From: Eudromia elegans
Lineage: Eukaryota; Chordata; Aves; Tinamiformes; Tinamidae
Assembly (NCBI GenBank): GCA_003342815.1
Contig: PTEX01000197.1
Location: 1,424,450-1,488,449, forward strand
Reading direction: 5' to 3'
Length of the DNA: 64,000 nucleotides
In this document: positions 49,930-63,428 of the stretch, piece after piece
How the letters are laid out: every line of letters begins with the position of its first letter
How positions within the stretch are numbered: the stretch's first letter is position 1
Position numbers and translations under genes: made by a program
The notes under the pieces: generated by a model
Told to the model about the DNA's origin: nothing
The model's database searches: none
Seen by the model: only the letters and a program-made list of their open reading frames with translations

Positions 49930-52320
49930 TATTACAGAAAACCAGTTACCAGTACATCTGCTATCCACAGGCAGTAGGTCTGACACAGGTCTCATCATCC
50001 CAGTTGATTATGGGGCTGCCCCAGTCAGGTTTGGGCACAAACCAGAGGTGATTCCTGTATGTCCCATTCCCACCATACAGTTCCGTCTTGTGCTCCTAAA
50101 TTGAGGTGAGAGTGCCAGGAAAGAGGAAAGCTTCCAGCACCACAAAGATTTTAACATTCATAAACCACATGTTGATATTCATATTCCTAATATTGACATA
50201 CACTAGAGGCAGTTGAAAGCAATGGAGTCTAATGAAGGATCAAGTAGGCTTGAGAAAGAAACCACGTATGGTGAAAATAATTGTCTCTTGGTCCACTATG
50301 CAGTTTGTGAAACATTACACAGAGGTAGAGGCCTGAAACTTACAATGAGAAAATGAGGCTGGGAATTACTTTGCAAACTAATTCTCTCAACAAAGGGCTA
50401 CCTTACAGAAACTGCCTTCATTCCTGAGGAGGATTGAGATGGGCCTCTATTGTGGTGCAAGGCAAATTAAAACAATGGCTTCTTGCTTTTTTCAGGTTTA
50501 TAAGCAGCCCTGAATGCGTTACCTTTAACTCACTTGAGTGCGGCACTGGCTATGCCAGGTGTGACCCAATAACTTTAGGTCAGTGACTGACAAAGCTATG
50601 CACATAACCTGTTCAACAGCTCTAGGTTAAGGATGGGTGAACAACAGAACAGTCTTCTGAGTACCCCAAGCCTCAGAGCTTTGCTGCACACTTTGCAGAA
50701 AAAAAAAGACTTTTGTGCAGCTCTTGACTCATCTGCCTAACCTATCGAATGGAGGGACTTTGCTTGAAGTCCCAAAAGTGCTCACATGTTCCTGTCAGAG
50801 AACAACACTTGCGCCAGCTTTCAAGGGATCATTCTTCTTTATGGGGTTCTGCTGCAAATGAACCTGTGAGAACAACACAAAATAGAGAAAGTCAGCTGTC
50901 CTGTGCTTCAGGTTTTGTGACTGCCTTAAAAAGTGAAGTGAAAGAGCACTACAGGAAGCTGCAAGATTGCACTCCATTTGTAATACTGCCCTGCCATTTC
51001 ACAGTGTGTCACCAGGAGCCTTGTCAGCTAAGTCAGTGGACTTCAGATCAAGTCCTTAACTTGCCCCTGTTCCTGCCCCTGCGCCTTAGGCTTCCCAGTC
51101 AGAGGCAATCAGGAAAGCTAAGCTGAATTAATTTATAAAGCGGATTAGCTGAACTGCATGACAATTGTGGTGTGGACATAACCATCTAGAATTAAAATGG
51201 TCCAAATGCAGATCATAGCTAAATCAAAATTTAGTTCTCTTGATTTGCAGTGATTCAATGATTAGTGTTGCTAGCATAATGCAGAAGGATTTTGACATGA
51301 CTTAAAATAAAATTTAAACAACCTCAAGGTAAATTATTTCAACTTTCTCATGAGCGCATCCTGCTCTCACCTTAAGATTAGCAGCTAAAAACAATGTTTC
51401 TCTAAAACATTAATTTCTGGGCACCAGATAAGTGATATAACATTCAAAGCATCCAGGAGCACCACCAGTTTTCTGCTTAAAATTTCACCAGATTGGAGAA
51501 TTGGGAATACACCTGGTTATATTCCTCTCAAACCACAGAGATAATCTAGGTGAGGAATATTCAATACTTCTGAAAGCCAGGTCTTGGATTTGCAGTCCTA
51601 AATAATCATTTCAAAGTCTGGCTTGAAACTTTCTTTTCCCCCATTCTTAAAAGGGAGAAAATAAAATCTGAATCTTGAGATCTCGAGTTAAAGGAGCATG
51701 TTTAAAACACACTATTGAAAATGTACCATTTCTCCCTACTCCATCTATTTTGGATTAACAGATACATGGGAGTCACTTTGTACACACCGAGTTACTAAGA
51801 CTGGTTGCTTTCTGTCTTTCTTTCTGGCTGTGACCATGGGTGGCCCAATAAAATGTACTTGCCTGAACAGGTAGGTGTCAGCATGGGATATAAACAGTGG
51901 CAAGCAAATGGTGTTTCAAGAGGAGAAAGCATGAAGAAACATGGAAAAACTGTGTATTCACTGTCCACCTTGCTCTCAAACTACATTTTTCTCTGTTATG
52001 AATGGCTTTCTTCTAACCTTTCCTTTCCCGAAGCTTTTTGGTAAAATTTAAGGCCAGAGGTTGTGCTTACAGTTACGCTGCAATCTCACTCCATTCCCTT
52101 CAGTTCCCAGCAGATCCAGGTAGAATGAAACAAACCATGCAACAAGCCAGAATGTCTCCAACTCAATTAATAGTTTTTCCAAAGCAGATTCTCTCTTTTA
52201 AGGAATCAATACAGAAATGCATTTCTTTGCATCAGGAGTCCTGACCATTACCCCTTATTACAACCGGGCAGGGCAGAATACGAGTCAGCTCTGCAGCCAA
52301 CAGCTCAGCTGTATATCGAA
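49930..52320. other. Non-coding stretch, no gene seen
   Basis: Unique DNA. One + frame of 125 codons (50749-51126) lacks any recognisable domain. No repeats or RNA genes recognised. Confidence 0.55.
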
Positions 52321-52378
52321 CTCAGAGCAATTCAAGATCTCAAAGCACTTCAAAATGATTTTATGCACCAAACCTCAA
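52321..52378. repeat. Possible MIR-like ancient SINE remnant
   Basis: AAGATCTCAAAGCACTTCAA followed by TGCACCAAACCTCAACA resembles the remembered 'gatctcaaagcgctttac ... aagcctcacaaca' stretch of old tRNA-derived amniote SINE-type repeats. Only this short piece matches and no tRNA-like head is visible. Confidence 0.3.
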
Positions 52379-54334
52379 CAAATCTGAGTACAAGAGATAG
52401 GACAAACTAAAAAGAGAGTTTAGACTTCACTGGTCATCACAGGTAATGAGTAGTCAAGTGATGAGGGTTCTCAGCATCTCTCAAGGTATGTCTTTAGTAG
52501 GGATTATATTGTCATTTTGTGATAACTCAGCCAGGTTTTAATAAACTATTTCAGAGAGAAAAGCAGTCTAGTTTAGCAGCACAAGCCTCAGAGCACACTA
52601 CTTTGCTGTGCTGACACAAAAAGCAAAATCAACTGCTTCTAGATGCCACAGCAAGGGTGTTTTGAGGAACCTGTGCCTGCCCATTAAGGCTACATCAAGA
52701 ATCATTGCTTTGTTGCAGTCATAGTGCTCAAAACTACTAGAATCAGATTCTATGCAGCCTGTATCCTCTAAACTACCTAATTCAATGAAAAACAAAACAA
52801 AACAAAAAACCCCCACAAGCCAGGTACTCAAACATTCTTGAAGGTTCGGTGTTGCACGGCTCATTTCTGTTTTCTGCAGTTAGTGCCTGTAGCAAGAACA
52901 AGTGACCACAGCTCAGAAGTCCTGTCTAATAGTTCCATGCTCCTCAGAACATCTATCTGTTCTTCAGTATCTTACTTTCTTTAAGATAACTTTCAGATCT
53001 TTTATAAGAGCATTTTAAAGAGAAAAAATATTTCCATGACAAATATCATGCACTGTACAAACAGACACGTGATGGTTTTAATTCACTCGATTCATGCTCT
53101 GCATTGGACACAATGCTCCCAGTCTCGATGTGCGAAATAAAACAATAGCTATATTGTATGAGAGCTAAGCATGAAGAGGCCCTCTATTTTCTGCTCTGCC
53201 TTCACTGAGCTCCTACCTTTCCAGGATGAAATCTTCATGAATTTTCAGTTTTGAGATACAGAGCAGATTTGTTTTGATACCAGTCTCTTGAGGAACTATG
53301 AAATTTCTAACAGACAGACTGTGAAAGCAGTGCCAGCATTATCTCAGCCCAACAAAGGGCGTTAATTATCATCCACTCCAACTGAATTGATTGATCCTTG
53401 ATAGCAGTTGTTTATTTTAATTGTCTGTACTGAATTCCCTTATACTGAATGGGAAACCCTTCTCTGATTCTGAGAGGAGGATTTTCAGTTTTCTTCCCAG
53501 AAAATATTATCATCTGCCAGAGGCTTGTTAGATGAAAGCCTGCTCTAACTCTGATGATAGATCTAACTTGAACTAGATGTGCATTACTCTGAGGGAACAT
53601 GGATATCTGATATCTCCACTGAGGTTGCCAGTAAATGATTTAAAAAAAAATCTGTGTCAATGAGCACCAGGACTAAGTCTTCACCATTGAGATGCCTGGG
53701 ATAAGTGACCGTTCTTGAAAATTTCAGCTAAAAGAATTTGTCCAGGGCTACCTGATAAGTGAGGTGGTAAGAGCACAAAAGGTGCCTTCATTTTCCTTAT
53801 TCCCCTTTCTTTTCTGAGCCGTGTGTTCTGTAGTAAAAGCTTAACTATTGCAACTATATGACAATTGTATTGCCAACAGATTCCAGAATGCACCAGCAAA
53901 ATCCATTTAACTCACTACAAACACACACATACACACAGAAAAGAAAGAAAAAAGACAGCACTTCAGAGGAAAAAATAAAACAATGGTATTTGTTTCAAAG
54001 ATTGAAACTTTTGTAGCTTATATTTAAATGTAAATCTCTATTTAAGTTATTAACCTACCTTCAGTGCAAATCTCCAAGAATGTTACCTAATATTCTGTAA
54101 CAGAAAAATGTAAATGATTACTTCTATAAAGAGCATAAGGAACTGTTTTCTAAAAACACAGGCTATTTAACCCACGGCAGAAACATCGGGCCCTCCAACT
54201 GAAGGACTAGTACACACAAACTATATGTATTTTCATTTCCATTTGAACTAGTGTAAATCAGGAAGAAATCAAGTTGTTATTAGCGAATGTTTTCCTTCTA
54301 GTAATGGATTATTCAGCTAGGAGATTGTATTTAA
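52379..54334. other. AT-rich unique DNA with a possible conserved element and a CA run
   Basis: Contains a homeodomain- and forkhead-motif-rich segment at 53351-53430 (see findings), an imperfect CA run at 53918-53937 and purine-rich DNA after it. No gene recognised. Confidence 0.45.
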
Positions 54335-54395
54335 ATGTTTGTACAGCATCTTTCACAATGAAGCTTGAGGACTTCCAGGCAGTAAGCGATAAAAC
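54335..54395 (+). repeat. Decayed ancient repeat, GTACAG-type (sense)
   Basis: GTTTGTACAGCATCTTTCAC followed by AATGAAGCTTGAGGACTTCC and AGTAAGCGATAAAACA matches, from memory, the common 'tttgtacagcacctagcacaatgggg ... ctaggcgctatggtaatac' old repeat. It is strongly decayed and lies in the opposite orientation to the 44.6 kb remnant. Confidence 0.45.
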
Positions 54396-57300
54396 AGGAT
54401 AACGGGCTATTTGACTTTCCATCCTTACCTCTAATAGCCCTGTTTTTGCATGTTTTAAAACATAAAACACGTATGACTATTCTGTTGCTTATGCAATGAA
54501 TATATAATTAGACTCTTGAGAAACATAAAATGCTCCCTAACTGACACTAACACTTTAGCATAAAGGTACCCAAGACACCAGTAATTGCTACCTAAGGTGT
54601 TCTGCTAATAACATGTTGTCTGTGATATCTAGAGGATTATCTTGCTCTGGAGCTTTCGGAGGAGTAGTACATTGGTACATTGAAAGGGGCCTGAAACATA
54701 TACCCTACAATTTCTGTCCCTGCTCAGTGTCTTGGTGAGAATGGAAGGCCTTTCCTCCAAAGAGTTTCTTTCCTCATCCTTTTTTTTTTTTTTCCTTTGT
54801 CTTGAAGCCTTGAAGTAATGCACATGGTCTTTAGAGAGCAGGATGCTCTAGAGAAACTTTAGGTAGCTTCAAGAAGAAACCAAATTTTGTTTTCCGAGCA
54901 CTTTTTTTTTTTCCTGTCAAGTACCACTTTTCTCCTGCAGAAACACAGAGAAACTTCTTAAATAAATATTAGTTGGAATCCTTTCTCTCAGTTTTGAAAT
55001 TATAGAAATACATTTTATACTCATAAAGCACATCCTTCGAAACTAGTGCTATCTCCCAGCGCTATTATTTGCTCTACCTCATAAATGTCAGTGTCCTTCC
55101 CGTTCCTTTCCTTGGCATTTTTCCCATTGTTTTTAGGTTGTTGGTTTTTTTTCATTGTTGTTTTCAACAGAGGTCATCCTCCCAGCCCTCACATGATAGT
55201 GCTTTTTTTCCCCCCGTGATTAAACCAGCTCAGACAACTAGATAAATATTGTGGGGAACTGACCCTTAAATATCAATTTTGGCCTTAACTTTTCATGGAG
55301 GTCTTTATTTCTTTAAATTGTAGGTGGTCGCCTTAAGACAGCATGGAGACAAGCCTGTTGTAGCAAATGGAAAAAAAACCAAACTCCCTTGGGATATTTC
55401 TTGTGGTAAAATGGAATGGGGTAAGGAATACTTCAAGGCAGTTCCAAACAAATTCAAAACCAAATCTTTTGTGAGGTTCAGTGAAGTCTGTGTGTTTCCT
55501 CCAAAACCTCAAACCAGGCAATTTGAACTTGATTTTGGAGTGAGTTGAGGGGACACTTGCATTTCTATACTCCTTGGCAATTTTGAAAAAGTTTCTTTTT
55601 AAGATGTCCAGTTTCTCAGAGCAAATTTTGCTTAAAAAAGTGTAAGTTATCTACTGAAAATCATCCTGTATCAGCTAGTAGCTAACAAAGACTTGGATGA
55701 GCAAGGGGAAAGAAAGCTCCTTTAATAGCTATAATCCTAGTTTAAGGATTCCTCAAATTTTTTCTCATCTTAAAAATAAAATTATGTCTGAATGACCTAA
55801 AAAAACCCACAAGGAATACTAACAAGGAATACAGTCTCAAACTCAGCAGTAACTGCAATATTACTAGCATTTTCCCCAAGTTAACACACAATGTACTTCT
55901 CATGTAAGGAAGTTATTTTCAGCACAGAGCAACTTCCTCATGCAAAACAAACCTCCAGTCCCTTCAGAATCCCCTTTACTCATTTAGCAGATTCTCCTTA
56001 GAACTCAGTTCACTGCCTTTATGCAGGTAAAATTACTGGCTGGATCAAGCAGAGCAAAACTTGTGGTAATACTGCAATTTGCTCAACATGTTAGTTATTG
56101 TTTTACAAGGTCCATCTCTTAACCTTTCTTTCTTCAGCAAGAGACTTGTTCACATTTCTGTTTGTGCTTACAATGCCAAAATCTCTCCTCCACTGATGCT
56201 GGATGGGACTTCTTCAGAGAAGATATAGGAGGTATACCAGGTCCCTGAATTTGTCTATATATAAAAAGTCAACCCTTAAAATGTCAACTGTATTCAACCC
56301 TTATTCATCACAGAGAGGTGCCTGAATATCTTTATGAATTACCTGAACCTGGCCAGCGTTCTCCATGCTGCACCCTCTGTACACAGCTTTGACAATCCCA
56401 GTTATCTGGCATGGTCAGGGCTCTACCTATATATGATGGAGCCTTCCTTCACTTTTCTTGAAATCCCTTCCTTTTGAGAAGGAAAATCTGGAGTACCTGC
56501 ACACCTGTGTGTAAACATACCCACATCTCTCAATCAGAGCTGCTGAGACAGACTGCTAAATTTAATTACCAGTTCCAAGGCCTGATATTGTGAATGACAG
56601 GTCAATTCATGCAGTGAGTTATCAAAGATTACTAATAAATGCTTTCTAATTGAAAGGATGATAAAATAGCTATTAGTCACAAAGGAGCTTGAAGGATGAA
56701 AGGGTGAGTCGGTTCTTTTTTTTTCTTCTTTCTTTTTTTAACAGGAGGAAGATCAAGAACTAGTAATCTCAACAGCAGTTTGCCATCATTTCCTACCAGC
56801 TTAGTCACTCAAAAGATTCACGAAGGATCATGACACTGTAGGCAGCTGACCAGTCATTACTCCCTTACTCCTACTATGGAGATGGATGGGAAAAAGCACT
56901 AACAGTATGGCTTGTGTCTACTATGCTCTGGAGAATATCTGGCATTTTTGTGAGTTGTGAAAACAAAAAAAGAACAAAAATAACCTCACACACACAGTTC
57001 CATTGGAAAACTGATTGCACTAACAGCATGATGTATCCTTTGCACAGTATCTTTTAGCTTGAGGCATATTGTGCAGGAGAATGAGCATTGGGAGTCCAGT
57101 TACTGGAGATTTATCTCCAGCAGCACCAGTGACCTGCTACAGGCAGTTGAAGTGAAGAGAATGGACTTTGCCCTGGAAAGACAACACATTCCTATTTTCA
57201 CCAGCTGGGCTCTTAGGACAGTAACTGTGGCTGTAGTGCATGGTAGTCAGTCGTACAGGAAGAGAAAAGCTCTCAAATTGCCACAGCAGGAAGAGATGTC

Positions 57301-58261
57301 AAAGCACACCTGTAAAAGCCCTGTGCATGGTTCTGACCTCAAAGTTGCCTCCTGTAGCAGAAGTGACAAATTACTTCCAGGAATGCAAGAAAACAGCCCC
57401 TAGCCATTAGTAAAAACTTCTGCTTCGTTGTTCACATGCTGTATGACACAGAATGATTTTTTGTCATCTTTCTCTTTCCTTTTCTGTTCCTCTGCTCTTT
57501 CTGACTACTTAGACTATGAGATCTTCAGAGAAAACTTGTTTCTCAGCTGATTTGCTCTGCATCTAGCATGTTATATGCTAGAGTTCTAGGCTAAGTATCT
57601 AGATACTGCTGTCATACAAATAATAATTCATAGCTCTTATACACACACCTTGGCTGAAATGTAGGTACACTGGCTTTAAGTTTGGGACATAGCCAAGTGG
57701 ATAAAACCCAACAGAGCATGTACAGATAAAGTGTAGTTTTGTTAAGGACAGAAAGTCAAACCATTATTAAGTCCTTAAGCAGCAAACATCTCCTTACCTG
57801 GTAGGATGCCTTACTTTTCCTTTCTCTCCCACCAACAGGGACACAGATTTTACCACACAGTATTCAATATCTGCATCACAAAGTAGGAGGTTTTCCAGGA
57901 GACTTCTGCACTCCTGAAACTATTTAACATGTTTAAATAGATCTACTGTCTCTATCTACAAAAAAAATTCTTTACATGAAGAGGAGCATTTTCCTTGCAA
58001 CAAAAACTAGGATTCCAGGCTGGAATATTTGATCAAAAATTGGCATGAGAGAAGAGAGAAAATAATTATTAATGTGTAAGATTAGTCCAACAATGGCATA
58101 ATTAATGATGCTTGAATATTTTGCTTTTATGTATGGATTTGAGTAGTGTAGAAGCCTTTAAAATTGTAAAAATTTTCTTTTTATTTCAGGCCCCCACATT
58201 TTTTAAAATGTCGAGATCAGGCATGGTCAGCTCATTCTTGTATTTGATATATTTGATATTC
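54396..58261. other. AT-rich unique DNA, no gene seen
   Basis: T-runs at 54780-54793 and 54901-54911, and a low-CpG TAAT-containing segment at 56585-56700 (see findings). One + frame of 114 codons at 57059-57403 has no recognisable domain. No promoter, RNA gene or transposon recognised before the CR1 at 58262. Confidence 0.5.
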
Positions 58262-58670
58262 CAGGACCTGGAACATCTGCCCTGTGAGCAAAGGCTGAGA
58301 GATCTGGGCCTCTTCAGCCTGGAGAAGAGAAGGCTAACAAGGGACCTGATCAGTGGGCATAAGTACCTCAAGGGAGGGAGTGAGGAGGATGGGGCCAGCC
58401 TCTTCTCAGTGGTGGCCAGCGATAGGACTACAGGAAATGGCCACCAAAAGTTCCACAGGAACTTGAGAAAGAATTCTTAACAGTGAGGGTGACAGAGCCC
58501 TGGAACAGGTTGCCCAGAGAGGTGGTGCAGTCTCCTTCTCTGGAGATCTTCCAAACCTGTCTGGACACCACCCTGTGCCACATGCTCTAGGAGACCCTGC
58601 GTGTGCAGGGCGGTTGGATTAGATGACCTCTAGAGGTTCCTTCCAACCTTAAGCATTCTATGATTCTATA
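58262..58670 (+). mobile_element. CR1 LINE, 5'-truncated 3' end (avian type)
   Basis: About 409 bases carry the canonical avian CR1 3' region in order: GACCTGGAACATCTGCCCTG, AGGCTGAGAGATCTGGGCCT, CTTCAGCCTGGAGAAGAGAA, CAGTGAGGGTGACAGAGCCC, TGGAACAGGTTGCCCAGAGA, GATGACCTCTAGAGGTTCC, and the terminal tandem ATTCTATGATTCTAT. CR1 is a non-LTR retrotransposon whose copies are usually truncated at the 5' end, as here. Only the end of the reverse-transcriptase ORF and the 3' UTR remain, so it cannot move by itself. Divergence is moderate, clearly younger than the fragment at 11.1-11.5 kb. This is the best evidence that the DNA is from a bird. Confidence 0.95.
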
Positions 58671-60510
58671 AATCTACATGGTTTGCCTTGAGCCAAAAGC
58701 CTCAGGCTATGGAAGGACATACTCTTTTATAGTCAGATGTACAGACAGGTATTTTGACTAAATGCGTATGGAAACAAATCACATTAGCAGCTCTGTCAGT
58801 AAATATGCAGTGATAAGCAACTGTGAGCATAAACTTCTTCCAGCAACTGGATCTAGAAGATATATTAACTAGTACTGTAGAGCCTACAGTATTATATTAC
58901 ACTTAAAACAACTAGCCTGCTAGTACCTAGCCACAGAGGAAGGTCATCCCATCCAACTCATTTTCAGCATATATATGTTAGGCCTGCTCTTCATACACTC
59001 ACCACATGTTATAATTATGTACCAAATATATGTAGATGAACCTATACATATTTTTTAAATTCCTATTTCTAAAAGTACTGTCCTTACTGTGCAGGTAGCT
59101 ATGCTGGTATAAAACTGTCTTTACTGATGAAGTATGTTACCTTTCTGTCCTAGGAAGAATCTGTGCCAGTCTACATACATTTAAAAATCTATTATCACAC
59201 TGCAAGATTTTTTACTATTTATATGGAAATTAAACCTATCACTGAAGCAGGCAAGTCCTTTAGTTGTGGTGGTTACACAGAACTTCAGCTCCACAGCCAT
59301 TTTCACACTCACCATGGAATCAAAGCTACACATCTGTGTGAGATAGCAGCTCTTCTCCTTTCCTTCACATGCTTGCAGGCAGTTAATGTCCTTGTGATAA
59401 GAGACAGTTGTTTGATCCTGAGTAAAGTGAAACAGTGAGTTATTCTCTCCTCTTCCCTATGCTACAGAGTGCTGCTTACACAGTTGTTCCAACAACTATT
59501 TGTAGGATTGCACTGTGAAGCAGATCGGGCAATTCATTCTTTTAAATTAACTTTTGAATTGATCATTCTATTTTTTTTCTTAAAGACCTTTCTTAAGCCA
59601 GGTGCAGCCTCCATTTCATCAAACCACAACCTGAATTAGCATCCATTCAAATGAATGAGACAGATCTCCCAAATTTTATGTTGTATGTTCACTGTAAAAT
59701 TGAGCAGAGGTGAAGCATGTTTACAAATGAAGAGACATTTGGGGAGTTGCCTTGTTTGATGTCTGGACTTGTTTTGTACACACTCCTTACATTGCTGTAT
59801 GTTCTGGGAGGAAGATGATACTTTCATGGTGACTTTACTAAATGAAATAATATGAAGCCTCCTTCCACTTAAGCCAAAGGGAACTTGGCATAAGGTTTTG
59901 CAGTTGCAAGATAGCTCTTTAGCTTCTATCTTACCATGTCATCAGTGATTAGGCATGTACAGGAAATCAATCTCAACAGGGATGTAAGATTCAAAACCTG
60001 CCAATAAGTATTAGATAACAATTCTTTTTAAACACAAGCTCTTCAGAATGATTCTTGTTAGTGAGTTAGTGAGCCTGAGTCAAACTACTAGATAACCAAA
60101 TTATAATTAATTTTGTTCAAATAAGTCTAAACTATTTTGGTGACCATAGAACTACAGACCAGTAAGATAAAACATGGCCAGCGTTGCTGTAGGCAGAGAA
60201 GCATTAATAGCCAGCATAATTGCTAGGAGGCATGCCAGTACAAAAACAAACTCAGAAGAGAAATTTAGACCTGGGAAATGAATGTCAGCCTTTAAGGAAC
60301 CGTTCTTGTTAGCCTGGAGATTTGGATGTGCTTAACCATGTACCAGCCACAAAGACTACTCTTCAGGCATTTTTTCCCTCTGATGATTGTTTGTATCAAA
60401 AAGTTTTCTGAGACAGCTTCTGTCACTAAGATATCCCACCTAAGAACGCAGGAACACAGCAAGGAAGAGACATTTTTTGTCCACAGAGGCACTTACATTA
60501 TCTCTGGACA
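58671..60510. other. AT-rich unique DNA, no gene seen
   Basis: Lies between the two CR1 copies. Only short open frames (up to 91 codons) with no recognisable protein. No RNA gene or regulatory element recognised. Confidence 0.55.
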
Positions 60511-60545
60511 CAAAAACATATGCAAAAACATATGCAAAAACACAC
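60511..60545 (+). repeat. Short tandem repeat, 12-bp unit
   Basis: The unit CAAAAACATATG occurs twice in tandem, followed by a partial third copy (CAAAAACACAC). Confidence 0.85.
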
Positions 60546-63428
60546 AAAGACAACACACAAATTTTAGCTGAAGGGAGGAAATGGGATGCTGCTAATTGCA
60601 TGTCTATACATGTTACTTTGAGTTCAAACACTGAATTGGTATAAATTGGAAATATTCTGTTTAACTCACTAGAGTCAGGTCATTTGATACTGACCCAAAA
60701 TATCAATTTTCAACAGATAGGTCTCCATGCCCTCTTAAATCTGAGCAGTCCCATTGAGTTAGAGATGGTTTACACAGAACCAAGTCTATTCTTTTTTCCT
60801 TCCACCTCTAGCCTATTAATCCATAAAATTTAGAAAATAATGAAACTCATTGCTATTTATTATTGAGTTTTTTTAAGTTCTGGAGACAGCTCTTTGTAGG
60901 AGGTATGTTAGTGAAGCCACTCTAGTAACAGAATTACTGAGATGCAGTCAACAAGCCAAAACTAAAAAAAAACCCAAGGAAACCACAAATCAAGCCCAAA
61001 AGGTCACACAGTTTGTTTCAATTCTTCTAACAGCAAGGTGATTAATACTTTCTCTTGGACATGTGTCCTGAGTGATTTTGAAACTGGAATGGACCTACTG
61101 GATATGTTGAACTGGGGTACTGCCAGTAGCTATTGCTGTCAAGGCCTTTACACACTGAGATGGGAGAAATGTGTTCATGAAATAGATACTGGGCCATGTG
61201 TGTTTATGCATGTGTATGTCAGCTTCAAGACCAAAAAGACATGAATGAGTTAGGTCTGTAAACTTACCTTCCTTTGGGAAAACTCCTCCTTCAGAGGCTT
61301 TTTTAGAAAACATTCTCTTGTTATTCCAGCTCTCCTCATATTTTATACTGTGTAATTCTAACATACAGTGAGACCAGTATTTACACTGGCATAAAGGTTA
61401 TCTACCATTATGGCACTAATGAGGAATAAAATATCAACACTGTCCCATAGACACACAAATTGATATATAGGAAGGCTTAATGTTCTGCTTAATGCTCATC
61501 AAAACCAGTCACAAGTATCTGGACACAACTTCAAGCTTGACATATAGGTTTTCCCTTAATAACTTTATTTGGTCAAAGCTCTTCTATAAAAAACAAAGAG
61601 GTATTGGGAGAAACTTTGACCTAAATGGACAACACAGCTCCATGATGTTCTTGCTCTCTGTTTCTGTCTTGAATCCATATCCTTTGTTTTCACTTAAACC
61701 TCGAAGTCAGAAGGAGAAAGGAATCAGGTGGAAGATAAAACTGCGCCCCCACTACTACAAGGAAAGGAAGAAGGGTGTGGGTGGAGTATAATTCAGAAGA
61801 CATACAACTAACCAATAGCTGCTTGTTGCAACACTTGACTCTGATTTGCCTGTGGCAGGCTTCCACTTCAGCATTGGCTCAAGATGCCTTTCACCGAATT
61901 TAACTTCCCAAGACAATCTATTTTTCGTTTTGTTTTGCTTTGTCTCAGTGTACACTTTACCATTACTGCCAATATCTTCTTTACCATAAAGCCTGACTGT
62001 AAGCCTATCTGCTAGCTCCACAGCTGTAAAAGGAAGCAACCAACTGGCTGGAGTCATAGCCTAGGAGTGTTGTTGTTGCAGCAATAGGGAGTTTTACCTT
62101 CCCATCCGCTCTGAAATTTCTCTGGACCAGGAGTATCAGAAGGGAAGTCCCAGTCCATGTCCAGTCATGGCAGCTGAGGTCAGCTGGGAAGCACCTATAG
62201 TCAGGCTCTACGTTTCACTCGTCTGTGTCCAGCAACTTGTATTTCTCAGATGAATGCTCCTGCTGGTGGAACTCCCTCCCCTTGGGAGCCAGTCAAGCGT
62301 TGCAATGAATGACCTTCAGGGCACCAAAGAAGCCTCATTCATTTTAACATTTGATTAACTCTTTCTAGGTTTCCTCCTGTAATTTAAGAGGAGCCTGACA
62401 CCTCCACAGCAAACAGAAATACATAAATAAATTTACTTCTTAAATTTTTATACAAAACATGTCATGACAGCAAAATAAATATTTTTACTCAGTGCAATCT
62501 AAAACAAAAATAAATATAGAAATATATATATAACAAAACAACTCTAAAATTGATATAAACAGAAAACCACTGATAGCGGTCCACAAATTGCTGGCTGGTT
62601 ATACCGATCTTCTGGCAAAGGAAACAGCTTCAGCCTTCCCTCAGCTACAGAGGGAAGATACAGCAAAGGGCTAAATGAAATGCATAATTAATCCTTTTTT
62701 TGTAAAAACACCTGTTATGCTAATGATCAAGAAAAGTTTTTTCTATTTCTTCTCCCTGTAAGCAACTGCTAGAGCTGCTACAAAGATATTTAGCAAATGT
62801 GAATACAAAGGAAGGTGGTTTATCTGGCAGTCAAGATGTGGTTCGCATGATGAAAGACTCTGAGGACTCTGGCACCAGTGTGCACATATCAGCTCATACC
62901 AGCTACTCCCTCAAGTGAATCTCTGTGTTGTAGTTCCTCTATTCTCCATCTTTTTCCACACAAGGACTTTGTAGAAAAGTCTAAGAACCCCTGCTGATGA
63001 CTTCAGAACTTCTCCAATCAGAAATTAAGGGAATAATTTAGGATGATCAGGTTAAAATCAGGGGAAGAGAGGGGAGGTGGAAGAAACACATAACGGCTTC
63101 CTGGTTCAAGGTCTTCTCTTTAAGATATTTGCCTACATCTCATAGAGTATTATATAGCTCTTAGGTAGATTCTAGATGGCAGAAACTCACTCGGTGCAAA
63201 CCCTACAGAAACCCTTGTGGTTTAAAAAAGTCCTATTTTCCTGGGCAGATAAGAGAAACACAGTGTATAACACACATGTAAAAAAAGCTTACCTTCTGTA
63301 AATATTCTAATTCTCATTCTCTATGGGTCAAATCTGTCGAGACCCAGAAAAAGGAAAACATAAGTATTGCACTTTCTGTTCCTCAGCCATACAAAGGGAT
63401 ATTGTTACACTGCTATCTCTTGACAAAC
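60546..63428. other. AT-rich unique DNA with donor-like sites
   Basis: Two consensus - strand donors occur: GAAG then GTAAGTTT, ending a possible exon at 61268, and AGAAG then GTAAGCTT at 63293. The second bounds a 41-base segment (63293-63333) with a good acceptor but stops in all frames. No coding gene could be supported. Short AT-rich tracts occur near 62400-62540. Confidence 0.45.

Noticed and set aside
58112-58480. 122-codon + frame
   Set aside because: Most of it is the sense strand of the CR1 3' end at 58262-58670, not a host gene.
63293-63333. 41-base segment on - strand with strong acceptor and GTAAGC donor
   Set aside because: All three frames contain stops, so it is at most a non-coding exon. 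It shows that convincing splice pairs arise here without coding content.
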